From contig JAIXSY010000045.1 of NCBI GenBank assembly GCA_027484445.1, positions 35,065 to 99,064 of the forward strand: a DNA stretch of 64,000 nucleotides, in the 5' to 3' direction. The stretch comes from Verrucomicrobiaceae bacterium. GTDB taxonomy: Bacteria; Verrucomicrobiota; Verrucomicrobiia; Verrucomicrobiales; Verrucomicrobiaceae. The first letter of the stretch is position 1. Each line of letters begins with the position of its first letter. A program made the position numbers and the translations under genes. Below, piece after piece: positions 24,680-33,590 of this stretch. The notes under the pieces were generated by a model. It ran no database searches and was not told the DNA's origin. It saw only the letters and a list, made by a program, of their open reading frames with translations.

Positions 24680-26098
24680 ATGAAAATGCACCATTCACTG
24701 CTGATTGCCCTGCTGCCCCTGCTTTTGATCGCCGCTGTGACGGAGGAGAAGCCGAAGGGCGGAGGCAAAGGCGGCGCAGGCCAAGGCGGGCAGGTCGAGC
24801 CAGCGGTGGTGCCGCCGTATCTGTTCAACGTTTGGCTTTGCAGGCCGGGCGCGGAATCCGTGACGGTCAGCGTGCTGGCTTGGGATGACATGGAGGCTTT
24901 CATCGAGTGTGCAGAGAGTATTCGGGGCATTCCTGCCCCGTCAGACGGGCCAGGAATGGCCCGATTACGGACGGAGCCGGTGAAGTTGCAGGCCGGTAAA
25001 CCTCAAAACATCGTGCTGGGCGGTCTGAAGCCCGACACGGCTTACAACTACCGCCTGACCTATCGCCGCTCGGGTGGCGAGGCGGTGCAGGATGTGATGC
25101 GTAGCTTTCACACCCAGCGGAAGGCGGGATCGAGTTTCCGCTTTGTCATGCAGGCGGACTCGCATCTCGACAACAACACGGACGTGCGGGTTTACCAGCA
25201 ATCGCTGGCGAACATGCTCGCCGACAAGCCGGACTTCATGATCGACCTCGGTGACACGACGATGGTGGACAAGTTTGGACAGTTCTTCCGTCGCTCGGAA
25301 TCGCAATACAAGGCTCAGCGCTACTACATGGGCCGCATCGCGCACAGCGTGCCCATTTTCATGGTGCTGGGGAATCACGATGGCGAGCGTGGCAGTGATC
25401 CGGAGATGTCGGACTGGTCGCTCGGTATGCGTCACACCTACTTTCCGAATCCCACCGATGGAAACGACAAGCACAGCTACTTCGCCTTTGAGTGGGGAAA
25501 TGCGCTCTTCATCGGCCTCGATCCGTTTTGGTCCACCCTGCGGCGCGGAGCCTCGGGTTGGGACATGACGCTCGGCGAGACGCAGTATCGCTGGCTGTCC
25601 CAAACGCTCGCGAGCAGCAAGGCGGCGATGCGTTTTGTGTTCATCCATCACCTCGTCGGCGGTCTGGGCCGCGACGTGCGTGGTGGAGCCAAACCTGCGG
25701 CCTACATGGAGTGGGGCGGCAAAAACGCGGATGGCACCGAGGGCTTCAAACAGAACCGTCCTGGCTGGGAACTGCCGCTGCATCAGCTTTTCGTGAAACA
25801 CGGCGTGAACATCGTCTTCCACGGTCACGACCATCTTTTCGTCAAAGAAGAGCTCGATGGCATCATCTACCAGGACGTGCCGCAACCCGGCCACCCGAGC
25901 GGCGGCACCCGCAGCGCCGAAGAATACGGCTACGGCGGCGTCATCCTCGGCAGCAGCGGCCATGTGCGTGTCACCGTGGAGGCCAATGAGGCGAAAGTGG
26001 ACTACGTGCGCAGCATCGTCCCCGGCGTGACGCGTGCCGATCTGGAAAACGGCGCGGTGGAGCATAGCTACACGGTGAAACCCCAACGGCGACTGTGA
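24680..26098 (+). CDS. Secreted metallophosphoesterase, purple-acid-phosphatase-like
   Basis: A 472-residue protein with a signal segment (LLIALLPLLLIAAVT) and then a Gly/Lys-rich linker. Residues ~50-155 look like the fibronectin-type N-terminal domain of purple acid phosphatases (LKPDTAYNYRLTYR). The metal-binding motifs follow in order: ADSHLD, DLGDTT, LGNHDGE, FIHHL and FHGHDH. These enzymes cleave phosphate monoesters or diesters outside the cytoplasm. A palindrome lies in frame within the N-terminal domain (24925-24962). It is divergent from the ECF sigma gene, separated by 119 bases, and convergent with the agarase-like gene, leaving only 13 bases between their stops. Confidence 0.92.
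   Translation: MKMHHSLLIALLPLLLIAAVTEEKPKGGGKGGAGQGGQVEPAVVPPYLFNVWLCRPGAESVTVSVLAWDDMEAFIECAESIRGIPAPSDGPGMARLRTEPVKLQAGKPQNIVLGGLKPDTAYNYRLTYRRSGGEAVQDVMRSFHTQRKAGSSFRFVMQADSHLDNNTDVRVYQQSLANMLADKPDFMIDLGDTTMVDKFGQFFRRSESQYKAQRYYMGRIAHSVPIFMVLGNHDGERGSDPEMSDWSLGMRHTYFPNPTDGNDKHSYFAFEWGNALFIGLDPFWSTLRRGASGWDMTLGETQYRWLSQTLASSKAAMRFVFIHHLVGGLGRDVRGGAKPAAYMEWGGKNADGTEGFKQNRPGWELPLHQLFVKHGVNIVFHGHDHLFVKEELDGIIYQDVPQPGHPSGGTRSAEEYGYGGVILGSSGHVRVTVEANEAKVDYVRSIVPGVTRADLENGAVEHSYTVKPQRRL
24925..24962. repeat. Palindrome inside the phosphoesterase coding sequence
   Basis: Bases 24925-24942 (GGGCATTCCTGCCCCGTC) and 24944-24962 (GACGGGCCAGGAATGGCCC) are inverse copies with one bulge and one mismatch, leaving a single-base loop. 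The segment is in frame and encodes GIPAPSDGPGMAR, a low-complexity stretch between two predicted beta strands. It looks like a REP-type palindrome that was accepted into the gene. Confidence 0.75.
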
Positions 26099-26111
26099 CT
26101 TCCAAGCTGCC

Positions 26112-28208
26112 CTACTTCATCCGAAACCGCGCATCATCCCACACAAACGGCGGCCGCTTGCCGAGCAGCAGGTCATAGATCGTGTGGTTCGTCTTCATCA
26201 TCTCCGCCAACATGTCCTTCCATGGGCGATCCGCCACGCTGAGCAGGCCGGTGTTGTAGCTTTCGCCGTTGTATTGGCTAAACCAGCGGCCCGTCGTGGC
26301 CTGATCGACGAGCGTGAACCACTCGATGCCGATGACAAAACCCAGCGAGGCGCTTTGCTCGACGTAGTTTCGATAGGCCAGCCCACGCTCCTTTTGCGAG
26401 CTGACTTCGCGTCCGCCGATGAGGCCGCTGTCTTTTGGCGAGGCCCAGAAGAACTCGCTCAGCATCATCGGCTTGCCGCCCGTCCACTCGTGGTAGCGTT
26501 TCAGCGCGGTCGTATCGACGCCGAAGGTGTAGTAGTTGTAGCTCACGACATCGAGATGCTTGCCCATGATGCGGCAGAGCTGCTCGTCCTCGATCGTGAT
26601 CGGCTGAAGGCGGCTGCCGATAAGCAGATGATTCGCGTCATGTTTGCGAAACACCTTCTCGATCTGCGCGAAATAAGTTTCGAGAAACGTGCCGACAAAT
26701 GCCTTTACGTCCGCTTTCGCAGCATCTGTCGTCACCGCAAGCCCAGAGCCGATGAGTTCATCAAACGAGGCCGCCTTTGCCTGCCACGCGGTGTTGAAAG
26801 CCTCCACCGTGCTGTATTTCGTCTTCAAAGCGGCCACCAGCTCGTGTTTGCAGGCATGCGTGCCATCCAGTGATGGAAGCACACGCGGCAGTTCATCGTA
26901 CCGCGGCTCATTCACGATGAACCAGCCAATCAAGAGCGGATCGTTCGCTCGCACAGGCACCTCGCGCGCGATGTTTTCCGCGATCTTCGCCACGGTAGCC
27001 GTATCAAACGGGTCCCACACCTCATGTGCCCCCGGAATGCGTGGGACGCCTTCCCACTCATTGATCGGCAGATGCGCCACATACGGAAACTCAGCTTTCT
27101 GCGGCACTGGACTGAACGCGCCTATCGAATTGAACCCCCATTTTTTCACTCGCTCGATCATCCGTGTCGCATGCGATTCGAAATCATACGCAGCGCCGAA
27201 CTTCTTGATCGTGTTCGCGATGTAGAACGAAAAATGGTCCGAATTGCCTTCGCGAAAGGCTGATGCGTATTCGCTGTCGAGCTTCGGCAGCCACTCATAG
27301 ATACCCTCGCGGCCCTTCACGTAGGTGTAGTCATCATTGGGGGCGAAACCGCACACACCGAGGTGGAAGAACGCATTGCCATCTGGATCGACCAGCCATG
27401 ATTTGCCGCTCTTTGGCTCCACATGGAAGAAACCGGTCTTCTTCAGCCCCAGCGCCTCGCCGCTGCCCGGCAGCCCGCCAAAACGATCCAGCTTCGGCGT
27501 CTCGATGCTAGCGTAGTAGGTCTTGTCCGTTTCCACATCAGCTTTGAGGTCTTCGAGGCTTTGAAGCTTGTTTGGAAACGAATCTTTCAGACTCTGCCCG
27601 AAAGGATCGATCAATTTCGTCACCGAGGCGAGATCCGACGTCACCTTGATTTTCACCGATGTGCGATCTGCCATCCACGGCACGATGAACTGCCAGTGAT
27701 ACACCGCCCAGTTCCATTCGCGGTTGTCCGTGAGTTGCTGAAACGCGAACTCCGGCGTTGTGAAGCTCAAACTCTGCCCCTGGGCATTTTTCACCGAAAA
27801 CGTCGTTCCGTTCAAACTCGCGAGGTGCGGTGGTGAAGCCTTCTTCGCTGGGAAAAGGCCGCTTTTGTCTGCGATCTGCCAAGAGCCGCCTTTCGCAAAG
27901 CCGATGTCGATGAGCGTCGTCATCTTCCACGATTTCACATTGGCCGAAACACCGAGAAAGCTCACTCCGACCTCATCTTTGACCACCGAAATGGCACACT
28001 CCGCGCCACCTTCATACTTCACGCTGGCCTGCGTCCCGCTCGCCTTCACTTCGATGATTTTGTGCGTTGGCTCAAACTCTGGATACGTCAGTAAAAGGGC
28101 TCCTAAACTGCCTGCCTTGATTTCGACGCCTTGGCCTTTCGTTCGTATTTCCTGGGCGAGTAGGGATTGCGCAAAGATCGATAGGAAGAGAAGAATGGGA
28201 AGCTTCAT
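26112..28208 (-). CDS. Secreted beta-agarase-like glycoside hydrolase
   Basis: A 698-residue protein from MKLPILLFLSIFAQSLLAQ (signal peptide). The C-terminal ~420 residues form a (beta/alpha)8 barrel: SWLVDPDGNAFFHLGVCGF near the barrel start, acid/base Glu in GWFIVNEPRYD near residue 433, and nucleophile Glu in KPMMLSEFFW near 583, as in clan GH-A agarase-type enzymes (GH50-like layout). The N-terminal ~280 residues are beta-rich and may bind carbohydrate. Polymer specificity cannot be read; agarose or another galactan is only suggested by similarity. The neighbours upstream are an SDR and, divergently, hydrolases that could act on released sugars. Confidence 0.85.
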   Translation of the reverse strand: MKLPILLFLSIFAQSLLAQEIRTKGQGVEIKAGSLGALLLTYPEFEPTHKIIEVKASGTQASVKYEGGAECAISVVKDEVGVSFLGVSANVKSWKMTTLIDIGFAKGGSWQIADKSGLFPAKKASPPHLASLNGTTFSVKNAQGQSLSFTTPEFAFQQLTDNREWNWAVYHWQFIVPWMADRTSVKIKVTSDLASVTKLIDPFGQSLKDSFPNKLQSLEDLKADVETDKTYYASIETPKLDRFGGLPGSGEALGLKKTGFFHVEPKSGKSWLVDPDGNAFFHLGVCGFAPNDDYTYVKGREGIYEWLPKLDSEYASAFREGNSDHFSFYIANTIKKFGAAYDFESHATRMIERVKKWGFNSIGAFSPVPQKAEFPYVAHLPINEWEGVPRIPGAHEVWDPFDTATVAKIAENIAREVPVRANDPLLIGWFIVNEPRYDELPRVLPSLDGTHACKHELVAALKTKYSTVEAFNTAWQAKAASFDELIGSGLAVTTDAAKADVKAFVGTFLETYFAQIEKVFRKHDANHLLIGSRLQPITIEDEQLCRIMGKHLDVVSYNYYTFGVDTTALKRYHEWTGGKPMMLSEFFWASPKDSGLIGGREVSSQKERGLAYRNYVEQSASLGFVIGIEWFTLVDQATTGRWFSQYNGESYNTGLLSVADRPWKDMLAEMMKTNHTIYDLLLGKRPPFVWDDARFRMK

Positions 28209-28267
28209 TCGATGAATAAGAACGCATGGATTGGCTGTCTTACCATTCGTGAATGGATCGAATTTGC

Positions 28268-29062
28268 TCAAGGCTTGGGTTTGATTTCCAGAGCCTCCAG
28301 CCATGGCGAAGTGATCTGTGGCGGCATGCCGCCAAATGGCTGATAAGCCGGAAGCTGAGTGATGCTCATGCTGTGCGGTTGGCTAGCCATGAAGAACATG
28401 ACATCAGCACAGTCCTCACAGCTGATCATGGCTTCTTTGTGGTTTGGGGAAGGCTGCACGGGGCGCTTGGCGACAAGAGGTGTGTTCGCTTCGCCAGGGG
28501 CGTATTCGGACACGACTATCCCGTGGGCGTTTAGTTGCATCCGAGCGGTGAAGAGCATGCCATGAACTGCCCATTTGCTAGCTGTGTAAGGAACTCCCGC
28601 GTAGGAGTCATACCCGTGACCTGCTGTCGAAGAAACCACGACGATGCGCCCGCCACCATGGGCCGCCATGGGTTTTGACACAGCCTGAATCATGTTCACC
28701 ACGCCGAGCACATTGATTTCCATGACCCGACGCCAGCTTTCTGCGCTGGCGATGCGTTTTGGATCATCGTGGGCCATGAAGCGGTCAGGTGTATTGATGC
28801 CTGCTGTGTGGATAAGTGCAAAAGGAACGCCATGCTTCAAAACCTCATCCAGTGCTAAGGCAACACTGTTCGGGTCGGAGACATCGCAAACCATGGGCAA
28901 GATGTTACCCGACAGGGCAGCCGTTTCCTGAAGCGACTCTAAAGTCCGGCCCAAGATAAAGGTCTTCGCTCCAGCATCTGCGAAACGCTTGGCTGCTTGC
29001 TGTCCCATGCCACCACCGCCTCCCGTGACGATGACGATTTTGTCTTTCCAGTTTTGATCCAT
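28268..29062 (-). CDS. Short-chain dehydrogenase/reductase
   Basis: A 264-residue classical SDR from MDQNWKDKIV. The nucleotide site is TGGGGGMGQ, the catalytic Ser is in VVSSTAGHGYD and the Tyr/Lys pair in VPYTASKWAVHG, so the active site is complete; NAG/NNAG is replaced by HTAGIN. It is a cytoplasmic NAD(P)-dependent oxidoreductase of unknown substrate. The C-terminus is longer than usual (QPHSMSITQLPAYQPFGG). It precedes the agarase-like gene by 59 bases on the same strand and is divergent from an SGNH hydrolase with 70 bases between, which must hold both promoters. In-frame codons upstream to 29158 overlap the neighbour and are not expected to be used. Confidence 0.93.
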   Translation of the reverse strand: MDQNWKDKIVIVTGGGGGMGQQAAKRFADAGAKTFILGRTLESLQETAALSGNILPMVCDVSDPNSVALALDEVLKHGVPFALIHTAGINTPDRFMAHDDPKRIASAESWRRVMEINVLGVVNMIQAVSKPMAAHGGGRIVVVSSTAGHGYDSYAGVPYTASKWAVHGMLFTARMQLNAHGIVVSEYAPGEANTPLVAKRPVQPSPNHKEAMISCEDCADVMFFMASQPHSMSITQLPAYQPFGGMPPQITSPWLEALEIKPKP

Positions 29063-29132
29063 GCAGTGATCGCTAAACGTTCTTTCAAATGCTGGCAAGG
29101 ATAGCCTTGGTGTCGTTCGTTGAAAGGGGTGC

Positions 29133-29948
29133 ATGAAATGTCTTTTTCTCTTTTTCATTCCTTGCCTCGGCTGGGCTCAGATCTCAGCAAATCCTCCGCA
29201 AGGTGAACCCACGAATGCTGCTGAAGCTGCCGCTCAGAAGGCGAAGGCTGACGCAGTGATCGAAGAGCGATATCAGGCACACGTGGCAAATCTGTCAGTG
29301 GAGCAGCAGGCCTGGGAAAAAGTGTTGCAAAGCCAACTGGGAGGTTTTTATTTGCCTATCCACAAGCGTGATAAAATCGCCGGGCGCTCAAGTGCCTGGG
29401 AATTTGTGAAGGATGATCCAAAGCTGCCGCGGGTGCTACTGATTGGCGATTCGGTCTCACGAGGCTACACGCAGGCGGTGCGCAAAGCGCTCACAGGAAA
29501 AGTGAACGTGCATCGCGCTCCGGCCAACTGTGGGCCAACGGCGAGTGGCCTGAAGAACATTGAGGTTTGGCTTGGTGACGGCAAATGGGATCTCATCCAC
29601 TTCAACTTCGGCATCCATGACCGCAACACGCCAATCGCTGACTACCAGCAGCGGCTGGAGCTGCTCATCGATCGCATGAAGAAGACTGAAGCGAAGCTCG
29701 TGTGGGCCAGTAGCACCCCTTGCCCGGACACCAAGAACGGGCAATACAAGTCTGCTCCCATCATAGAACGGAACACCGCTGCTGCCGAAGTGATGAAGAA
29801 GCATGGCATCGCCATTGATGACCTTTTTACTGCCATCACTCCGCACCTTGCCACAATGCAGAATCCCGACGATGTGCACTTCAATGCTCAAGGCTATGAC
29901 TTTCTAGGGGAAACAGTCGCTAAGGCCATTGAGACAGCTTTGAAGTAA
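29133..29948 (+). CDS. Secreted SGNH hydrolase
   Basis: A 271-residue protein with signal peptide MKCLFLFFIPCLGWAQ. Block I is LLIGDSVSRGYT, the Asn/Gly region reads APANCGPTASG and FNFGIHDRN, and block V is PDDVHFNAQGYD with Asp and His; the catalytic set is complete. A coiled-coil-like stretch (AAEAAAQKAKADAVIEERYQ) lies between the signal and the domain. Such enzymes deacetylate sugars or hydrolyse esters. It is followed after 14 bases by an alpha/beta esterase gene, so the two are likely co-transcribed, and the DUF1080 gene follows in the same direction. Confidence 0.92.
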   Translation: MKCLFLFFIPCLGWAQISANPPQGEPTNAAEAAAQKAKADAVIEERYQAHVANLSVEQQAWEKVLQSQLGGFYLPIHKRDKIAGRSSAWEFVKDDPKLPRVLLIGDSVSRGYTQAVRKALTGKVNVHRAPANCGPTASGLKNIEVWLGDGKWDLIHFNFGIHDRNTPIADYQQRLELLIDRMKKTEAKLVWASSTPCPDTKNGQYKSAPIIERNTAAAEVMKKHGIAIDDLFTAITPHLATMQNPDDVHFNAQGYDFLGETVAKAIETALK

Positions 29949-29962
29949 ACCTTATCCATCCG

Positions 29963-30862
29963 ATGAACTGCCAGCTTCTTGTCTTGCTGCTTTTAGCCAC
30001 TCCAGCGCTATCCCAAACTGCTGCGAAAAAGATATCCGTGATGGGTGCGGATGCACCACCTGGCAAAGTTTACATCTACAAAGTGAGCGCTGGCAAACCG
30101 CAGCAGATGGAGATTTATTCCCCGCTGAATCATGATCCTATGAAGGCCAAGGTGCCTGGCATGATCTTGTTCCATGGCGGATCATGGACTGGTGGTTCGT
30201 TGCGTCAGTTTCGCATCGCTTGTGCCTACTTTGCCAGTCGCGGGCTCGTCTGTGCCACATCTGAGTATCGAATGCTGACAGGTGCGGAGGTCAAAGCACT
30301 ACCCGCAGGTGAAACCAAGAAGCGCGTGTGCGTCACCGACGCGAAAAGCGCCATTCGTTGGTTCAAGCAGCATGCGGGCGAGCTCGGTATCGATCCGCAA
30401 CGCATCATCACAGGCGGTGGATCGGCGGGCGGGCACATCAGCGCCCTCGCCACCATGAATCCCGGCCTCAACGACCCGGCGGACCCGAAAGACATCGACA
30501 CCAGCGTCGTTGCTTATGTGTGGTTCAATCCTGCCTTTGCCACCGATGACGACAAGGACCCCGAGATCGACGTTTTGCATCATTTGAAGGTCGATCTGCC
30601 GCCTGCCATCGCGTTCTTTGGCGACAAAGATACCTGGAAGAAAGGCTGGGACACCGCCCACACGAAATGGAAGTCACTCGGCACCAAAACCATCGATCTC
30701 CAGATCGCGCCGGGCCAGTCGCACAGCTTCTTCAACAGCGGTCCTTGGCAAACCGTCACGCTCATCGCTGCGGACCGTTTTCTGGTGAAAAACGGACTCC
30801 TCACCGGCGAACCGACGAAGACGATGCCTGCGAGTGGCGAGAAGCTGGTGCCGACACCTTGA
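29963..30862 (+). CDS. Secreted alpha/beta-hydrolase esterase
   Basis: A 299-residue protein with signal peptide MNCQLLVLLLLATPALSQ. The hormone-sensitive-lipase-like motifs are present: oxyanion segment ILFHGGSWTGG, nucleophile elbow GGGSAGGHISA, acid in FFGDKDTWKKG and His in IAPGQSHSFF. It probably cleaves acetyl, feruloyl or similar esters on polysaccharides. It lies between an SGNH hydrolase and a DUF1080 protein on the same strand with gaps of 14 and 27 bases, an operon-like arrangement typical of Verrucomicrobiota and Planctomycetota glycan-use loci. Confidence 0.92.
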   Translation: MNCQLLVLLLLATPALSQTAAKKISVMGADAPPGKVYIYKVSAGKPQQMEIYSPLNHDPMKAKVPGMILFHGGSWTGGSLRQFRIACAYFASRGLVCATSEYRMLTGAEVKALPAGETKKRVCVTDAKSAIRWFKQHAGELGIDPQRIITGGGSAGGHISALATMNPGLNDPADPKDIDTSVVAYVWFNPAFATDDDKDPEIDVLHHLKVDLPPAIAFFGDKDTWKKGWDTAHTKWKSLGTKTIDLQIAPGQSHSFFNSGPWQTVTLIAADRFLVKNGLLTGEPTKTMPASGEKLVPTP

Positions 30863-30889
30863 TTCATCACTCCATTCCTCCACCACTCC

Positions 30890-31750
30890 ATGCGCCCGTT
30901 TCTCATCATTGCTTCCTCATTCGCCATTGCTTCGCTTCGCTCACCCCTGCGGGGCAGCACACGCTTCGCGGTGCTGGCTGTCTCGCTTTGCTCGGCTCTG
31001 GTTTCGTCATTCGCCGCCGAAGACAGCTTCACTTCGCTGTTCAACGGCAAAGACCTCACCGGCTGGGATGGCGATCCGAAGCTGTGGAAAGTCGAGAACG
31101 GCATCGTCATCGGCACGAATCCCACGCCGGAGGCCATGGCGAACAACAGCTTCCTCATCTGGCGCGGCGGCACGGTGAAGGACTTCGAGCTTCGCGCCAC
31201 CGTCCGCGTCATCGGCGACAATAACAGCGGCATCCAGTATCGCAGTCGCGAGCTGAAGGACGTGGCCCCGTGGGTCATTACCGGCTACCAGTGCGACATC
31301 CATCCCGCCATCGAGCACACCGGCATGACGTATGAGGAGCGCGGTCGCGGCATCTTCGGCCTGAATGGCAAAAACGTCCTCCTCGATCCCGATGGCGCCC
31401 TCTGGCAGCTTAGCGAGCACGCGCCGGTGAAGGTCGATGTGAGCCAGTGGAACGACTACGTCATCATCGCGCAGGGAAACCACCTCCAGCACTTCATCAA
31501 CGGCCAGCCCACCTCCGAACTCATCGACCACCACGCCGACAAACGCATGCTGGAGGGCCTGCTCGCCATCCAGCTCCACAAAGGCAACCCCAACCGCGTC
31601 GAGATCAAAGAGCTGAAGCTCAAAGCGCTGCCCGAGGCTTCGCTGGTGCCTTTTGAGGCTGGGAAACTACCCGCCACCGCGAAGAAGATCGAAAAGCCGC
31701 GCACGAGTCGGCCGCAGGGCACGGGGCCGGTGGTCCCGGTGAAGAAGTGA
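30890..31750 (+). CDS. DUF1080-family secreted protein (putative 3-keto-glycoside hydrolase)
   Basis: A 286-residue protein. The domain begins at FTSLFNGKDLTGWDG and has the DUF1080 signatures FLIWRGGTVKDFELRATVRV, NNSGIQYRSREL, WNDYVIIAQGNHLQHFING and IAIQLHKG-like LLAIQLHKGNPNRVEIKELK. DUF1080 proteins have a concanavalin-like fold; some cleave 3-keto-disaccharides. The N-terminal leader is odd: between two hydrophobic parts it contains SLRSPLRGSTRF, encoded by a repeat (30929-31001). The leader is therefore about 45 residues, longer than normal, and export may still work. It follows the esterase gene closely. Confidence 0.93.
   Translation: MRPFLIIASSFAIASLRSPLRGSTRFAVLAVSLCSALVSSFAAEDSFTSLFNGKDLTGWDGDPKLWKVENGIVIGTNPTPEAMANNSFLIWRGGTVKDFELRATVRVIGDNNSGIQYRSRELKDVAPWVITGYQCDIHPAIEHTGMTYEERGRGIFGLNGKNVLLDPDGALWQLSEHAPVKVDVSQWNDYVIIAQGNHLQHFINGQPTSELIDHHADKRMLEGLLAIQLHKGNPNRVEIKELKLKALPEASLVPFEAGKLPATAKKIEKPRTSRPQGTGPVVPVKK
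30929..31001. repeat. Short-hairpin repeat in the DUF1080 signal peptide
   Basis: The segment starts GCTTCGCTTCGCTCACCCCT and ends TCTCGCTTTGCTCGGCTCT. It holds small hairpins such as CCCCTGCGGGG and CAGCAC/GTGCTG. Its two ends match those of the element at 19447-19505 (GCTTCGCTT and TCTCGCTGCGCTCGGCTCT), so both are copies of one repeat family with different centres. Here it is translated in frame. Confidence 0.7.
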
Positions 31751-31800
31751 GCCAAATCTCATGCCTTGCCGTTTCTCAGCCCATTTGCTAAACTCACGGC

Positions 31801-32064
31801 ATGAATGCCACAGCCGAACAGCTTGATCATTACCTGCGCGAGGCCGATCCAGCCACCGCCCACACGGTCGAAAAGATCGTGGGGCTGCTCATTCAGCGGT
31901 TTCAAGCAGGCAATGGCGGGCAAAACGGCCAACCGCCAGCTGCAGGCGGCACTTACCGCATCAAAACCCATCACATGGGAGCTTTCCGCCCCGGTTTCGA
32001 TCCCCACAAGCTCGGACAAATGTTCATGTTGCAGCTCGTTCCACTACTTCTGTCTGCCTTCTAG
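31801..32064 (+). CDS. Small protein, possibly a truncated antitoxin
   Basis: An 87-residue frame starting MNATAEQLDHYLREADPATA. The part to about residue 75 (TYRIKTHHMGAFRPGFDPHK) resembles small antitoxins that read Y+++...GxFxPGxDxxKLxxLxDELE, but the expected acidic C-terminus is absent: after LGQMF the sequence becomes MLQLVPLLLSAF and overlaps the end of the DMP19-like gene on the other strand by 21 bases. No toxin follows. It may be a gene cut by a rearrangement, or a spurious frame. Confidence 0.4.
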   Translation: MNATAEQLDHYLREADPATAHTVEKIVGLLIQRFQAGNGGQNGQPPAAGGTYRIKTHHMGAFRPGFDPHKLGQMFMLQLVPLLLSAF

Positions 32065-33510
32065 GTTGGCGAGGTTGTAGCGGAGCATGAGCTTGTCGAG
32101 ATTCTCTTCTTTAAGCTTATACCAGACTGAATCTTCATCATGAAATGGGTCTTCCTTTCTCCGAACGATCTTCGCGAGTTGCTCTGACCTGTCGTCTCGG
32201 CTGGTGGAGGGTTTTCGGTCAGGAAAGATGCTCAGAGTCCTGAGCATCAGCTCTCTGTGTTTTACCGCGCCAATTGCATCGAGTCCGGCCAAAGCATCAA
32301 CCCACTGATCGCCTGAAGAGTTGAAGTAGTATTGTGTGAAACCTCCATTGTTAACTTCATTGTTTAGGATTTCGATCGCTAGTATGTGCTTCTCAGCTTT
32401 CGTCAGCGCTTGCCAACCCTTCTCGTTTTCGACCTCCCATGCGTCTCTTATCGTCTCTGAAAAACTGTGGAATTGATACAGGCCCTTAACGGCACCTTCC
32501 GTGACGGCTTCATCAGGGCTGTCCAAAAACTGTTCCAACAGAGAGAGGTCTTCGGACATTCTGTGACCACCCAAGAGTGACAATGATGCTCGCAGCATTT
32601 TGGTACGAGGATACTCCATCGGGCCATTTTTTAGTTCAGTGATTAGTTGCAGGAGCTTTTCTCGAGGAACCAGCACGCCTTTATTCTCAAACGTTTCCAA
32701 TATGTTCCCCAATGGTTTGAAGGCTGTTGTGAACAGTGGTTCTTGCAGTAGCTGCTGCATGGCAGTGTCTCGGTTGAGGTCGAGCATCAAGGGCGCAACA
32801 CGACCCGAAACATTGAAGTCTGTATCATTCGGCCAAATGGACGAAACAAGTTCATAGAAGGGTTGTCGGGCAGCATCATTGACCCGGCTGCCTCGGATGG
32901 CACGGTCTAGGCCCATCAGAACATAGCTTCGCACATAGCCATCAGAATCTCCCAGCAGCTTCTTCATGTGTTGAAGCGAATCAGGGCTTCCAATCGAACC
33001 AAGCAACAAACCAACAGACTTTCTTATCTCTTCGAGGTCAGATGAAACAAACGGAACAACGAGCTCGGCAGCTTCTGGCGGCGGCGGTGTCTCACCGTCG
33101 AAGATTTCGCACAGCCGGTTGATCGGAGCCTCGGGTAGCGAAAATTCGCTATCAGGCTTGCCTGCTGTTTGTAGCTTCTGCAAAAGTGAAGGATCCTTCA
33201 GAATGGCGAGTGCCCGTGGATAGGCTTCCGTTCCCAATTTGCTCAGAATTCGCTTTTCTATATCTGCTTCGCGTGAAGAAGCTGCCTCGAAGACAAAATA
33301 GTCCACCAGTGCCGCGATCATTTCAGGCGAACCACGAAGCTGCTCTGCCGAATCGGAAACATGCTTGTGGTATTCATTTAAGTCTGGGAGCGACCCCGGA
33401 TTGCGGACGGCATCCCAAAACGTTTGAATGGTGACGGCCTTCGAGCTTCGCCACCAGACGAATGCAGCTACAAGAACAAGAAGGATGACGATCCAAATGA
33501 GGAATTTCAT
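32044..33510 (-). CDS. Membrane-anchored DMP19-like (DUF4375) protein with HEAT-like helices
   Basis: A 488-residue protein from the ATG of MKFLIWIVILLVLVAAFVWW, one N-terminal membrane segment. The central ~300 residues are helical and repeat-like (EIRKSVGLLLGSIGSPDSLQ, LLGDSDGYVRSYVLMGLDRA), as in HEAT-type repeats. The last ~150 residues include ILNNEVNNGGFTQYYFNSSG, the signature of the DMP19/DUF4375 fold. Some DMP19 proteins mimic DNA, others are immunity-like; the role here is unknown. Lower GC than neighbours is apparent by eye, which together with the adjacent broken genes suggests acquired DNA. Confidence 0.8.
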   Translation of the reverse strand: MKFLIWIVILLVLVAAFVWWRSSKAVTIQTFWDAVRNPGSLPDLNEYHKHVSDSAEQLRGSPEMIAALVDYFVFEAASSREADIEKRILSKLGTEAYPRALAILKDPSLLQKLQTAGKPDSEFSLPEAPINRLCEIFDGETPPPPEAAELVVPFVSSDLEEIRKSVGLLLGSIGSPDSLQHMKKLLGDSDGYVRSYVLMGLDRAIRGSRVNDAARQPFYELVSSIWPNDTDFNVSGRVAPLMLDLNRDTAMQQLLQEPLFTTAFKPLGNILETFENKGVLVPREKLLQLITELKNGPMEYPRTKMLRASLSLLGGHRMSEDLSLLEQFLDSPDEAVTEGAVKGLYQFHSFSETIRDAWEVENEKGWQALTKAEKHILAIEILNNEVNNGGFTQYYFNSSGDQWVDALAGLDAIGAVKHRELMLRTLSIFPDRKPSTSRDDRSEQLAKIVRRKEDPFHDEDSVWYKLKEENLDKLMLRYNLANLEGRQK

Positions 33511-33590
33511 GGCTAAAGTGCAACGTCGATAACACAAGTTGCACATTTGAGTCATCTGAAACGTTTCGACAGCCTCTTAATTCATACCCC

